Source of the DNA: Moanibacter sp965226025
GTDB lineage: Bacteria; Verrucomicrobiota; Verrucomicrobiia; Opitutales; UBA2987
Direction of reading: 5' to 3'
Length of the DNA stretch: 64,000 nt
NCBI GenBank assembly: GCA_965226025.1
Contig: CBDDCD010000001.1
Location: forward strand, 930,001 to 994,000
Below, piece after piece: positions 25,658 to 33,911 of this stretch. Numbering within the stretch: position 1 is the stretch's first letter; the number at the start of each line of letters is the position of its first letter. The notes under the pieces are model-generated. The model saw only the letters and a program-made list of their open reading frames with translations, made no database searches and had not been told where the DNA came from. Position numbers and translations under genes: made by a program.

Positions 25658-26235
25658 CTCTTCTTCTTCTTCTGGCGAAGCGCCTCCAATTGGGGTTCGA
25701 CCACTTCTTCGTAGCAGGCGGGACAGACACTGTGGCTGAAACTTGTCCCCGTCTTATTCCCAATGTAAGTCTCTACTTGCTGCCAATAGTTGTTGTCGTC
25801 CCGAATCTTCTTACAGTAAGAGCAAATTGGAAGCATGCTTTCTAACTGACTGATCTGCGTCGCATAGCGAAGAATTCTTTCAGCCACCCGCAAACGCATC
25901 CATATCTGATCCCGGTCCAGCGGTTTTGCCAGAAAATCATCGATTCCCGACTGCATCGCCTCCATGTAGGAATCCTTTCCTTGAACGTTCGCGGTCAGAA
26001 GAATGAAGTACGTGTACTCCAGGTCCTCGCGTGCTCGGACCTTTCGACAGAACTCGAGGCCGTCCAGCCTCGGCATCAACCAATCACTCACGATTGCTCG
26101 TACCTGCTCCTTCTCATACGCCGTCCATGCCGCATTGCCATTGCTGTAGGCATCCACCTCATGGCCCAAATGCTCCAACGTCGTACATAGGAGCCGTCTC
26201 GAGATCAGATCATCCTCCGCTACCAGGACCTTCAT
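25654..26235 (-). CDS. Response regulator with C-terminal Cys-pair (zinc-ribbon-like) domain
   Basis: 193 residues. The receiver (~1-120) has AEDD, acceptor Asp in IVSDWLMPRLDG and LAKPLD. A helical linker is followed by LPICSYCKKIRDDNNYW...SHSVCPACYEEVVEP, a CxxC...CxxC arrangement common at the ends of sensor proteins and probably metal-binding. A poly-Lys tail ends the protein. No DNA-binding domain is seen, so the output is probably protein-protein. The partner kinase is not adjacent. It is divergent from the methyltransferase gene at 26352. Confidence 0.85.
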   Translation of the reverse strand: MKVLVAEDDLISRRLLCTTLEHLGHEVDAYSNGNAAWTAYEKEQVRAIVSDWLMPRLDGLEFCRKVRAREDLEYTYFILLTANVQGKDSYMEAMQSGIDDFLAKPLDRDQIWMRLRVAERILRYATQISQLESMLPICSYCKKIRDDNNYWQQVETYIGNKTGTSFSHSVCPACYEEVVEPQLEALRQKKKKS

Positions 26236-26294
26236 GCGTCTTTCGGGGTGTCGATGTCGCTTCTACGACAATTCTCTCAAATTGGAAACTCTAA

Positions 26295-26350
26295 ATTTTC
26301 TCTGTGACAAATAAATCGACGACCGTCGATTTATTTGTCACAGAGAAAAT
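26295..26350. promoter_or_regulatory. Perfect 27-bp palindrome between divergent genes
   Basis: Arms 26295-26321 and 26324-26350 are perfect complements with only AC between them. It is A/T-rich in part (GACAAATAAATCGACG). It lies 60 bp upstream of the response regulator gene and immediately before the methyltransferase's likely GTG start. It could be a large operator or a transcribed hairpin. Confidence 0.65.
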
Positions 26351-26351
26351 A

Positions 26352-27170
26352 GTGAGATTTGACAGTCAGGCGGCGGAGTTCGACCGCACCCGAGGCCTCC
26401 CGGACCCGATTGTAAAGGAGATTGTCGACGCGGTGTCGAAGATTGCGCCGGTAACTGGAGAAGGAGTCCTCCTGGAGATTGGCGCCGGCACGGGCCAAAT
26501 CGGCGAAGGCCTTCGGAATCTCCCTCTGCCCTACGTTGGTCTCGACAACAGCGGACCGATGCTCGAACGATTTCGCAGACGGATTGGTCCGTCGACACCC
26601 GAAATCACTCTGATCGAGTGCGACGGAAACCAGAAATGGCCGGTTGGGAAGGGAAGCGTGGAGATCCTATTCAGCTCCCGAACCCTTCACCTCCTTCCAA
26701 CCTCCCGGGTCGTCCAGGAAGCTTCAAGAGTGATGCGGAGAGAAGGCTCCTATGTAATACTTGGGCGAGTTCGAAGAGATCCTGAATCCGTCAAGTCGAC
26801 GATGAGGCGATTGATGCAGCGATCTCTGAAAGACGAGGGAATCGAAGGTGGTCCCTCCGGAGAAAGTGATGCCGCGATGTTGGCGGGCTTTGATTCCGGA
26901 GACTCTTCACCTCTACGGCCTTTGCGAACCGAATCATGGGTGGTTAGCACTTCTCCGGCGCAATCAATTCGGTCCTGGCGGGAAAAAGAAGGCTTGGCCG
27001 GACTGAATCTCGATTCTAGCGTCAAAGAGAAAATCTTCGGCAGACTGGAGCGCCTGGCTGAGGCAATCTACTCGGATCTCGACGGGAGCATCGAATCTAA
27101 AGAATACTACGAACTGACAGGCATAAAATGGAAGACAGGCTACGAACGGAACTCGGGGACTCTCTCGTGA
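26352..27170 (+). CDS. Class I SAM-dependent methyltransferase
   Basis: 272 residues from the GTG at 26352. The frame is open to a GTG at 26304, but those codons are made of the palindrome, and VRFDSQAAEFDRTRGLPDPI is the usual family start. Motif I is LLEIGAGTGQIG; the acidic residue follows in VGLDNSGPML; a post-motif reads IECDGNQKWPV. It resembles UbiE/ubiquinone-like small-molecule methyltransferases; the substrate is unknown. The 3' end overlaps mosB by 43 bp, so it is probably co-transcribed with the molybdenum genes. Confidence 0.82.
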   Translation: MRFDSQAAEFDRTRGLPDPIVKEIVDAVSKIAPVTGEGVLLEIGAGTGQIGEGLRNLPLPYVGLDNSGPMLERFRRRIGPSTPEITLIECDGNQKWPVGKGSVEILFSSRTLHLLPTSRVVQEASRVMRREGSYVILGRVRRDPESVKSTMRRLMQRSLKDEGIEGGPSGESDAAMLAGFDSGDSSPLRPLRTESWVVSTSPAQSIRSWREKEGLAGLNLDSSVKEKIFGRLERLAEAIYSDLDGSIESKEYYELTGIKWKTGYERNSGTLS

Positions 27171-27943
27171 AGGGGTCCCTGACCGATCCTGAACTCCTGC
27201 GGCGCACCCGGGAACTGTCGACGGTTCGCATACTTCCGGATGCCAACGTCGTCAAGGTAGGCGGCCAAAGTTTCATCGATCGGGGGCGCGTTGCCGTCTT
27301 TCCATTGATCGAGGAGATCGTCGAAAATCTAGGCCACCACAAGATGATTATAGGAACCGGTGCCGGGACCAGGGCCCGGCACGCCTACAGCGTGGGAATC
27401 GATCTAGGTATGCCAACCGGTGTCCTGGGCATCCTCGGAACCTTTGTCAGTATGCAGAATGCGCGCATGCTTCACTATCTCCTGGCAAAACACGGGATTC
27501 CGTTCATCGAACCGGTCCAGTTTGCCCAACTGCCCCTCTATCTCGAAGAAAGGAAGGCGGTGGTTTTCTTCGGGATGCCGCCCTACACTTTCTGGCAGCA
27601 GAATCCCTCTGTAGGTCGCATCCCACCTCACCGGACAGATAGGGGAGCTTTCCTCGTCAGCGAAGTCTTTGGCACTAAGTCGATGATTTACGTAAAGGAT
27701 GAAAAGGGGCTCTACACGGCCGACCCCAAGAAAGACAAAAATGCAACTTTCATTCCCGAAATCAGCGTATCCGAAATCCGAGAGAGGGACCTCCAGGATG
27801 TCGTTGTGGAGCGAGCCGTTCTCGATCTCCTGCAAAACGCTGAGCTCAGGCGTTCCATCCAAGTCATCAACGGTCTTGAAACAGGCAACCTCACACGCGC
27901 GCTCAATGGCGAACATGTGGGTACAGTGATTAGGGCGGATTAG
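27128..27943 (+). CDS. mosB: Molybdenum storage protein, beta-type subunit
   Basis: 271 residues of the amino-acid-kinase fold. By recall it matches Azotobacter MosB closely in order and wording: KGSLTDPELL, RILPDANVVKVGGQSFIDRG, IGTGAGTRARHAYS, FGMPPYTFW, GRIPPHRTDRGAFL, FVKDEKGLYTADPKKD-like and NGEHVGTVI. The MoSto complex is a heterohexameric cage that stores polyoxomolybdate or tungstate using ATP. A mosA-like gene and modABC follow, supporting the call. The start at 27128 lies inside the 3' end of the methyltransferase gene. The remaining uncertainty is the metal (Mo or W). Confidence 0.88.
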   Translation: MEDRLRTELGDSLVKGSLTDPELLRRTRELSTVRILPDANVVKVGGQSFIDRGRVAVFPLIEEIVENLGHHKMIIGTGAGTRARHAYSVGIDLGMPTGVLGILGTFVSMQNARMLHYLLAKHGIPFIEPVQFAQLPLYLEERKAVVFFGMPPYTFWQQNPSVGRIPPHRTDRGAFLVSEVFGTKSMIYVKDEKGLYTADPKKDKNATFIPEISVSEIRERDLQDVVVERAVLDLLQNAELRRSIQVINGLETGNLTRALNGEHVGTVIRAD

Positions 27944-27956
27944 CCTATGACTGACC

Positions 27957-28095
27957 TGAAACTTCACTTCCCATGCGGGTTTTCGGGTGGCTTTTCAATA
28001 CTTCCAAGATGCAGAAGGATGGAACCGTTCGGTGAAGTTTCAGCCGCGGCTGATCAGGTTCCGAAGTGGCAACCGGCGGCTGGAGCTGACCTGAA
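27957..28095. repeat. Dispersed CTGAAACTTC-family repeats
   Basis: CTGAAACTTC plus ATGCGGGTTTTCGG, followed by a segment related to 10034-10095 (TGATCAGGTTCCGAAGTGG, ACCGGCGGCTGGAGCTGACC). It lies in the 298-bp gap between mosB and mosA. Confidence 0.65.
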
Positions 28096-28128
28096 AATCC
28101 AATGCGCTTCGGTTTCTTGGCATTCGTC

Positions 28129-28191
28129 GAAATGCTCACGCATTCCGCTACGAACACCGAATCGAAATACCGCGGAATGCGTGAGCATTTC
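28129..28191. repeat. Inverted repeat, GAAATGCTCACG family
   Basis: Perfect 20-nt arms (28129-28148 and 28172-28191) with a 23-nt interior. A second copy with the same arms lies at 45574-45637. It sits between mosB and mosA and could form a strong hairpin in their mRNA. Confidence 0.8.
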
Positions 28192-28241
28192 CTCTTCGTC
28201 CCAATTCGACGAGGACTCCAGGCCTTGTTGCACGTAAGACA

Positions 28242-29066
28242 ATGAAAGACCAATCCGACGGCCGCCACCACGTTAGGTCGATGCTGATGAGGGAGAGCCT
28301 TGTTGACCGGGACGTCGTGGCCGCGACCGAATCGCCCGTCGTCAGTATGCTCCCCGACGTTCACGTGGTCAAGATTGGCGGCGGTTCCATTATCGATCAC
28401 GGTCGATCCCGTACTTACCCAGTAGTCGAGGTTCTGACTAGGATTCTGAACAAGGAAAAGCTGATCCTGGGCGTCGGTGGTGGAGTAAAGACACGGCATG
28501 TTTTTTCGATCGGTCTGGATCTGGGACTGCCGACTGGGGTCCTGGCACAATTGTCCCAGGCCGATGCTTTAGGAAACGCGCACATCCTCGGAACCCTACT
28601 CGCTCCGCACGGGGTCGTCGCAATACCTCCGGAGATCTTCGGCCATCTCCTCCCGCTCTTTATTCATTCCGCTCCCGGCGTCATTTTCAACGGCGTTCCC
28701 CCTTACGCGCTCTGGGAGCATCCCCCTTCAATTGGACGCATTCCACCCCACAGAACAGACGCCGGGTGCTATATTCTCGGTGAGTGTTTCGGCTGCAAGT
28801 CCGTCATTTTCGTCAAAGATGTCGATGGGCTCTTCGACGCCGATCCGAATGAGAATCCCTCCGCTTCTTTCATCGACTCGATCGGTGCCGAGGAATTGAA
28901 GCGGAGGAAGCTGGCGACGCTTCCATTCGACGAGGTACTCCTCGACCTTGTCGGACACGCGCGTCTGGTGAAGAGCTTCCAGATTGTCAACGGACAGAAG
29001 CCCGATCTCATTGAAGCCGCCATACAGGGCGAGCACGTAGGAAGCATCATACACTCCGAGACTTGA
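28242..29066 (+). CDS. mosA: Molybdenum storage protein, alpha-type subunit
   Basis: 274 residues, amino-acid-kinase fold, paralogous to the preceding mosB. Shared blocks: LPDVHVVKIGGGSIIDHG, GVGGGVKTRHVFSIGLDLGL (closest by recall to MosA), NGVPPYALWEHP, IPPHRTDAGCYIL, FVKDVDGLFDADP and QGEHVGSII. It would be the second subunit of the molybdate/tungstate storage cage. The 298-bp gap from mosB holds repeats and a strong hairpin, so subunit expression may be uneven. The ATG at 28242 follows no clear Shine-Dalgarno. Confidence 0.87.
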   Translation: MKDQSDGRHHVRSMLMRESLVDRDVVAATESPVVSMLPDVHVVKIGGGSIIDHGRSRTYPVVEVLTRILNKEKLILGVGGGVKTRHVFSIGLDLGLPTGVLAQLSQADALGNAHILGTLLAPHGVVAIPPEIFGHLLPLFIHSAPGVIFNGVPPYALWEHPPSIGRIPPHRTDAGCYILGECFGCKSVIFVKDVDGLFDADPNENPSASFIDSIGAEELKRRKLATLPFDEVLLDLVGHARLVKSFQIVNGQKPDLIEAAIQGEHVGSIIHSET

Positions 29067-29095
29067 GCCTGGAAATCTCGTGAGATTTCCAGGCT
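29066..29095. terminator. Perfect palindrome at the mosA end
   Basis: 14-nt perfect arms (AGCCTGGAAATCTC and complement) with a 2-nt loop, starting at the mosA stop codon. It is directly followed by a GAGTCTGTCGG repeat arm. Confidence 0.65.
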
Positions 29096-29109
29096 GGGAG
29101 TCTGTCGGT

Positions 29110-29967
29110 ATGAACCTAGTCGAGAATTACCTCATTGACCCGTCGATCTCAAAGTTAGTCGGGATCCTCCCTCCAAGAATTTATCGCGTCTTCATCCTTC
29201 TCGGTTTCCTGATTCAGTCCTGTTCACCATCGGAGCCGGTATTGAATTCCGAAACGGCCGAAATCTCGATTTTCGCCGCCGCTAGTCTCAGGGACTCTCT
29301 TCTCGAGCTCGGGAAGAGATTTCGAGATGAGGGACCGGACGTTGAATTGATCTTCAATTTTGCCGGTTCCAATACGCTCGCCCAGCAGATTCTAGCGGCG
29401 CCCAAAGCCGATCTGTTTCTCAGCGCCAATGAGCACTGGATGGATCGAGTTGAAAAGGAGGGCAAAACATATCCTTTCTCGAGGGTTTCCTTACTCTCCA
29501 ATACTCTTGTTATCGTGTCCAATGACGAGAGCAACTGGAACATCAGCGACCCGTCCGATCTCTGCCACCTCGATTTCAGGTTTCTCTCAATTGCCGAACC
29601 CAATGCCGTGCCGGCCGGCCGATATGCAAAGGCGTGGCTGAAGGGAATCACCTGTTCCGACGTCAGTCTTTGGGAAACTGTCCGTGAACGAGTTGCCGGC
29701 GCCCTCGACGTTCGAGCCGCATTGAACCTCGTCAAGTCGGATCGATCGATTATCGGAATAGTCTACGGGTCGGATGCCACGGTCTCGACGGGTATCAGAG
29801 TTCTCTACGAAGTTGACCCCAACTCGGGTCCGGATATCAGTTACTCAATGGCGATTCTCGCCGAACGAACGGTGCAGGCGGAAACTCGGGCCTTCTACAG
29901 ATTTCTGCTTGAACCGGATGCAGCAGTAATATTCAGACGCTACGGTTTTATGACCAAGAGCCCCTAG
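29110..29967 (+). CDS. modA: Molybdate ABC transporter, substrate-binding lipoprotein
   Basis: 285 residues from the ATG at 29110; the frame opens at 29080. A hydrophobic stretch ending LLGFLIQSC gives a lipobox, so it is a membrane-anchored binding protein. The mature part is ModA-like: ISIFAAASLRDSLLELG, FNFAGSNTLAQQI, ADLFLSANEHWMD and GIVYGSDATVS. It binds molybdate or tungstate outside the inner membrane. The first ~18 codons resemble a decayed reverse type B repeat, so the true start may lie further down. The stop TAG is the left end of the next palindromic element. Confidence 0.9.
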   Translation: MNLVENYLIDPSISKLVGILPPRIYRVFILLGFLIQSCSPSEPVLNSETAEISIFAAASLRDSLLELGKRFRDEGPDVELIFNFAGSNTLAQQILAAPKADLFLSANEHWMDRVEKEGKTYPFSRVSLLSNTLVIVSNDESNWNISDPSDLCHLDFRFLSIAEPNAVPAGRYAKAWLKGITCSDVSLWETVRERVAGALDVRAALNLVKSDRSIIGIVYGSDATVSTGIRVLYEVDPNSGPDISYSMAILAERTVQAETRAFYRFLLEPDAAVIFRRYGFMTKSP

Positions 29968-30064
29968 GAATCTGTCGGGCTTTGCACTTCCTAACAGACC
30001 TGAACTTCGGATCGTAGGTTGAAGGTTGTAGATTGCGACCAACTTCATACCGACAGACTCCTAG
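29964..30064. repeat. Palindromic element, type B, supplying the modA stop codon
   Basis: A 101-bp copy running from CTAG to CTAG with the interior GACCTGAACTTCGGATCG. The modA TAG is bases 29965-29967 of the element. It separates modA from modB. Confidence 0.9.
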
Positions 30065-30086
30065 CCCGCTTGCTTCACAAATACGC

Positions 30087-30761
30087 ATGCCTGATCAGAC
30101 TCTCTCCATTCTGCTCCTCACCGTCAAATGCGCTGCCCTGACGACCCTCGTCGTCATGATTCCGGGGACATTGCTCGCCTACCTTCTGGCCCGTTACGAG
30201 TTTATCGGAAAATACCTCCTTTCCACCCTTTCCAATCTCCCCTTAGTGCTCCCCCCCACCGCCGTTGGTTACCTTCTCCTGCAAATCTTTGCCTCCGAAG
30301 GAATCCTGGGGAGGAGGACACTAGGGTTTGATCTCGATGTAATTCTCACATGGAAAGCGGTTGTAATTGCCTGTTCCGTAATGACGTTTCCCCTGGTCGT
30401 TCGAACCGCCCGAGTCTCCTTCGAGTCGGTTAATCCACGCTTTGAGTCGATGGCCAGAACATTGGGATACGGGCCCATCAAAGTATTCTTTTTCTACACC
30501 CTACCGCTCGCCTATCGGGGGCTGGCAGCTTCGCTGATTCTCGGCTTCACCCGAGCGTTGGGCGAATTCGGCGCCACCGTAACGCTCGCCGGAAACATCC
30601 CGGGAAAGACCCAGACCATTGCCTCTGCCATATTCTCTGCCCAACAGGCGGGAAACGATCGAGAAGCCTACGCTCTTCTTTTCCTGGCCCTCGTCTTTGG
30701 TTTTGTCGCCATTTTTGTCTCCGAGCATCTCTCTCAAAATCGTGCACCCTTCCTCAGATGA
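30087..30761 (+). CDS. modB: Molybdate ABC transporter, permease
   Basis: 224 residues with five predicted membrane helices. The ABC permease EAA loop reads SMARTLGYGPIKVFFFYTLP, followed by GFTRALGEFGATVTLAGNIP, typical of ModB. The start ATG at 30087 fits the family N-terminus (MPDQTLSILLLTVKCAALTT); the frame is open back into the repeat. It passes molybdate or tungstate across the inner membrane. Its end overlaps the modC start (ATGA). A palindromic element separates it from modA by about 120 bp. Confidence 0.93.
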   Translation: MPDQTLSILLLTVKCAALTTLVVMIPGTLLAYLLARYEFIGKYLLSTLSNLPLVLPPTAVGYLLLQIFASEGILGRRTLGFDLDVILTWKAVVIACSVMTFPLVVRTARVSFESVNPRFESMARTLGYGPIKVFFFYTLPLAYRGLAASLILGFTRALGEFGATVTLAGNIPGKTQTIASAIFSAQQAGNDREAYALLFLALVFGFVAIFVSEHLSQNRAPFLR

Positions 30762-31864
30762 ACCGTTTTAGATCCCTCGAAGTGGACCTTTCCCTGCCTC
30801 TCGATCTCTTTACACTCAAGGTGGCCTTCTCCACTGTCGCGAAGGTCACCGGCATCTTTGGAGCTTCGGGTTCCGGAAAATCGACTTTAATCGAGTCCGT
30901 CGCCGGATTGCGCAGAAGGGTCGAAGGAAGGATTCGCTTCGGAGAGGAAACCTGGCAGAACTCGTCCAACCGTCTTTTCGTAAAACCGGAACATCGTGGG
31001 ATCGGATACGTTCCCCAGGACAACCTCCTCTTTCCACACAAAAATGTCGAAGCCAACTTGCTGGCGGGTTCTTCTCGCGCGCGGATGACTGACAATTCCG
31101 GCCATGGTACTCTTGATATCGTCCTGAAAGTCCTTCGTCTCGAGCCCCTCCTGAAACGGAGAGTCGGCACCCTGTCCGGTGGCGAAACCCAGCGGGTCGC
31201 CCTGGGGCGGGCCCTCTGCTCAGGCCCCCAGCTTCTTCTCCTCGATGAGCCTCTGGCCTCGCTTGATCTTGCGCATCGACATGAGATTCTGCCCTTCCTT
31301 CAGAGGATCTGCGAACAGTTCGAACTGCCGATCCTGATGGTGTCGCATGATCCGATCGAAGTTCAGGCGCTCTGTGATGATCTGATCGTACTCCGGGAGG
31401 GCGAAGTCATCGCGAGAGGGGACCCGAGGAGTGTTCTGACAAAGCCAGAGGTTTTCCCAATGGCCTTGAACGAGGGCTTTCAAAATATCTTCAAAGGTCG
31501 GATCAAGGAACAGTTTCTCGAGACAGCGACGGTCGTATTGGGGAGCGAAAGCGACGGCGTGGAAATCGTAACCCCGGCACCCACCGGTCAGATCGGGGAT
31601 CCTCTTCTCGTCAGCATACCTTCCAATGATATCATGGTGGCGACCACGAAGCCGGAGAATCTCTCCGCCCGAAATGTCATTCCGGCCGTGGTCGAGGAGA
31701 TTCAATCAATCGGAAACTCGAGAGTGATCTCGTCCCGCGTGGCTGAAAAAGTCCCCCTTTTTACAATCGAGCTCACGGCCGACTCCATCGAGAAACTGGA
31801 TATCCGCGCTGAACGCCGGATCTTCCTCATCATTAAGACGACCTCGTTTACCCTTTACGAATAG
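30758..31864 (+). CDS. modC: Molybdate ABC transporter, ATPase
   Basis: 368 residues. Walker A is GASGSGKST, the signature LSGGETQR, Walker B LLLLDEP with SLD, and the switch His is in MVSHDP. A C-terminal TOBE/MOP-like region (~residues 290-368, including SARNVIPAVVEEIQSIG) binds oxyanions and may sense cytoplasmic metal. It powers the ModAB importer. It overlaps modB by 4 bp. After the stop is an inverted repeat (31871-31931) suited to termination. Confidence 0.95.
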   Translation: MNRFRSLEVDLSLPLDLFTLKVAFSTVAKVTGIFGASGSGKSTLIESVAGLRRRVEGRIRFGEETWQNSSNRLFVKPEHRGIGYVPQDNLLFPHKNVEANLLAGSSRARMTDNSGHGTLDIVLKVLRLEPLLKRRVGTLSGGETQRVALGRALCSGPQLLLLDEPLASLDLAHRHEILPFLQRICEQFELPILMVSHDPIEVQALCDDLIVLREGEVIARGDPRSVLTKPEVFPMALNEGFQNIFKGRIKEQFLETATVVLGSESDGVEIVTPAPTGQIGDPLLVSIPSNDIMVATTKPENLSARNVIPAVVEEIQSIGNSRVISSRVAEKVPLFTIELTADSIEKLDIRAERRIFLIIKTTSFTLYE

Positions 31865-31870
31865 GATCAT

Positions 31871-31931
31871 CGAAATCCTTCCGGATTCCGCACCATAGAT
31901 ATGGACCGTAGTGGAATCCGAAAGGATTTCG
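31871..31931. terminator. Inverted repeat between convergent modC and exported-protein gene
   Basis: 19-nt arms (31871-31889 and 31913-31931) with one mismatch; the arm starts CGAAATCCTTCCGG. The same half-sequence, CGAAATCCTTACGGATTCCG, recurs without a partner at 43207-43226. Confidence 0.65.
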
Positions 31932-31952
31932 GGAGAATACTGATCAGGAGAT

Positions 31953-32783
31953 TCATTTCTTACGAATTCCTCTAAATGCGATCGCCAACGCCGGCCTCGT
32001 CTTGGCCTTCGGATTTTCGCGACTCCCGAAGACTTTCGCCGTGCTGGGCCAATTCTTACTTCCAATCAGGATCCAACCATGATTTCTCTCCGAATGAGCT
32101 AGCCAGTATCCAATGTCCGATTCCAATCTAACTGATCGGAAGGTGTAAACGCCGGACTCCTTCGCCACGCAAGAGGCCGAGGGTTCTCTCTCGAAATCCG
32201 CACCCTCATTCTCCCACTTCTCTTTCGGAAAAAGGCGATGCTCCCAGGTGGCGTCTCGGGTTCTCGCGGGCGCTCCGCCACCGCCACCACTCTCCTCCCC
32301 CGACTCACCCTTGTCGCCGGAGCCGTCTTTCTTTCCTTCACGGGATTCAGTCGCGGCCTTACCCTCACCCCAGTCCGATTTGAGGCGATGCAAAGTCAGT
32401 TCATTCTCGATGGTATTTCCCCCGATCATCGTCACGGTTAGCTCAACATTCTGTATTTCGGCATCATGGGGTATGAATTGGTCGAACTTAAAGGCCAGTA
32501 GAGTCCTCCGGGAATCTCCCCTTCCATTGTTGCCTGCGAACAGCTCGCCTCCCGATCCGTTGCTGTGGTTTAGGACCGCCCCATCCTCCCCGCGGTCTGA
32601 ATGAATCGTCGTGTCTCGCACCGGATTCAGGCGGACAATCATTATCGTTTTCTGGTCCTCTTTTTTCCCCACCTCGTTGGACTCCGCAAGGAGAGCGAAG
32701 GGAGTCCAAAGGAGAGAGATCCCGACCGCTGCGCGAACCAATCGCGCTGTCCGGTTAATGGTGTTCCTGCTGTAGGTATCCAT
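31953..32783 (-). CDS. Exported DNRLRE/CBM96-like protein
   Basis: 276 residues. The N-terminal hydrophobic segment (AAVGISLLWTPFALLAES) is a signal peptide. The body has the jelly-roll pattern of DNRLRE-type modules: NPVRDTTIHSDRG, LFAGNNGRGDSRRTLLAFKFD, IQNVELTVTMIG, LHRLKSDWGEG and a final RPALAIAFRG. A Gly/Ser/Lys-rich insertion of about 35 residues splits the module (GKKDGSGDKGESGEESGGGG). Such domains occur on secreted enzymes and cell-surface proteins of marine bacteria. It is stand-alone here, with no enzyme domain. Confidence 0.75.
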   Translation of the reverse strand: MDTYSRNTINRTARLVRAAVGISLLWTPFALLAESNEVGKKEDQKTIMIVRLNPVRDTTIHSDRGEDGAVLNHSNGSGGELFAGNNGRGDSRRTLLAFKFDQFIPHDAEIQNVELTVTMIGGNTIENELTLHRLKSDWGEGKAATESREGKKDGSGDKGESGEESGGGGGAPARTRDATWEHRLFPKEKWENEGADFEREPSASCVAKESGVYTFRSVRLESDIGYWLAHSERNHGWILIGSKNWPSTAKVFGSRENPKAKTRPALAIAFRGIRKK

Positions 32784-33321
32784 CCGGAGTGTTACGATCC
32801 CTCCATTGTGTCATAGGTTCGAGCTCTTATTCGACTTCGTCGAATTCTACTCTTCCGGTAGATGGTGGCCGACCCAGCGGCGGCGGTTACCGAATGGATG
32901 GTGCCTATCAGGGTCGACTTTCCCCGCAATTCTCCTCGCCTTTCTGACTCTCGACGAATCCTCAATCTCCACGGAGAACTGGTCACCATTCCATTGCAGG
33001 GTCGAGGCCATCCGCTCTTTGAAAATCTTTGTCAGTATCCTCTCCAACTCGTGATTTTGCATACTTCCAATTATACACCATCGGACGTCCCTGGTCCATG
33101 GAGCGTTGTCCCTATTTTCTGACAGGAGATCAGGTATTTTGTCGGAAATTCCAGTGATCGATTCATGCGAAAGAGTGTTGCCAACGGATCGCTGCGCCAT
33201 CCCCGGGCCTTTTTCTCTTCGGCCCACTTCCGAAATGTTATGTTTCAATCTCGATTGATCCGTCTCCGCGCCAGCGCTGGGCCGTGACGTGTCCGGCAAG
33301 CACGCTACGCCGGAGGCCGGG
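32784..33321. other. Gene-free region, about 540 bp, with repeat copy 2
   Basis: No convincing gene. It contains the second copy of the 75-bp dispersed repeat at 33188-33262 (see 10326-10402). Composition at 32820-33060 looks coding-like in several frames, but nothing recognisable is encoded. Confidence 0.45.
33188..33262. repeat. Dispersed 75-bp repeat, copy 2
   Basis: This matches 10326-10402 at nearly every base, including CTTTTTCTCTTCGGCCCAC. The copies differ mainly near CCSCGG and the TTAAGTTG/TTATGTTT segment. Confidence 0.75.
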
Positions 33322-33420
33322 CTAGGAATCTGTCGGACTATGCACTTCGCAACAGACCTGAACTTCGGATCGTAGGTTGACGGTTGTAAATTGCGACCAA
33401 CTTCATACCGACAGGTTCCT
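33322..33420. repeat. Palindromic element, type B
   Basis: A 99-bp copy (CTAGGAATCTGTCGG to CCGACAGGTTCCT), interior as at 29964. It lies just downstream of the oxidoreductase gene ending at 33432. Confidence 0.9.
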
Positions 33421-33431
33421 TTCAAGAAACT

Positions 33432-33911
33432 TCAATCGCCCAGAAACCTCCAGCAAGTCACCCGATCCGGTGAAATCTTGATGACACTTCCGCCCTCGCG
33501 CTCGAGCGGGAGATCTTCGTATTGCGGGTACTTTCCCTTCAGACCTTCAACCGCATCACAGAATTCTGTTCCCTCATCAATGACCTCAGCCCGGCCCTTC
33601 ACGATCACATATCGCAGCGCCCTCCAGTCCTCCTCGTAGTGATCCACGAGCAGCGACACATTCGGATTTACCGAAATGTTCGAAGTCCGCTTCAGTCGCC
33701 TCGTCCGTTTCGGCTTCGCATCGATGGGCGAATAGATCAACCGCCCATCAAACACATAGCAAACGGGCACCACCAAAGGCCTCCCATCCCCATCGGCCGT
33801 TCCCAAGCGCCCGACCCGTCCCTCCTTCAGAAACTCAAACGCCCAATCGGGCGCATCTAGTTTCCTTAGGAATCTGTCGGCGTCGTTTGGCCCGGAACCT
33901 CGCTCTGTCAC
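33432..33911 (-). CDS. PPOX-class (F420-type) split-barrel oxidoreductase
   Basis: 159 residues with the pyridoxamine-phosphate-oxidase split barrel: FLKEGRVGRLGTADGDGRPLVVPVCYVFDG, YSPIDAKPKRTRRLKRTSNI, PNVSLLVDHYEEDWRALRYV and GRAEVIDEG. This wording is that of F420-dependent PPOX proteins rather than FMN PNPOx. The substrate is unknown. Residues ~10-17 (DADRFLRKL) are encoded by a palindromic-element arm, so the element has become the N-terminus or the true start lies further in. It is followed on the same strand by no gene and preceded by the luciferase-like gene. Confidence 0.82.
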   Translation of the reverse strand: MTERGSGPNDADRFLRKLDAPDWAFEFLKEGRVGRLGTADGDGRPLVVPVCYVFDGRLIYSPIDAKPKRTRRLKRTSNISVNPNVSLLVDHYEEDWRALRYVIVKGRAEVIDEGTEFCDAVEGLKGKYPQYEDLPLEREGGSVIKISPDRVTCWRFLGD

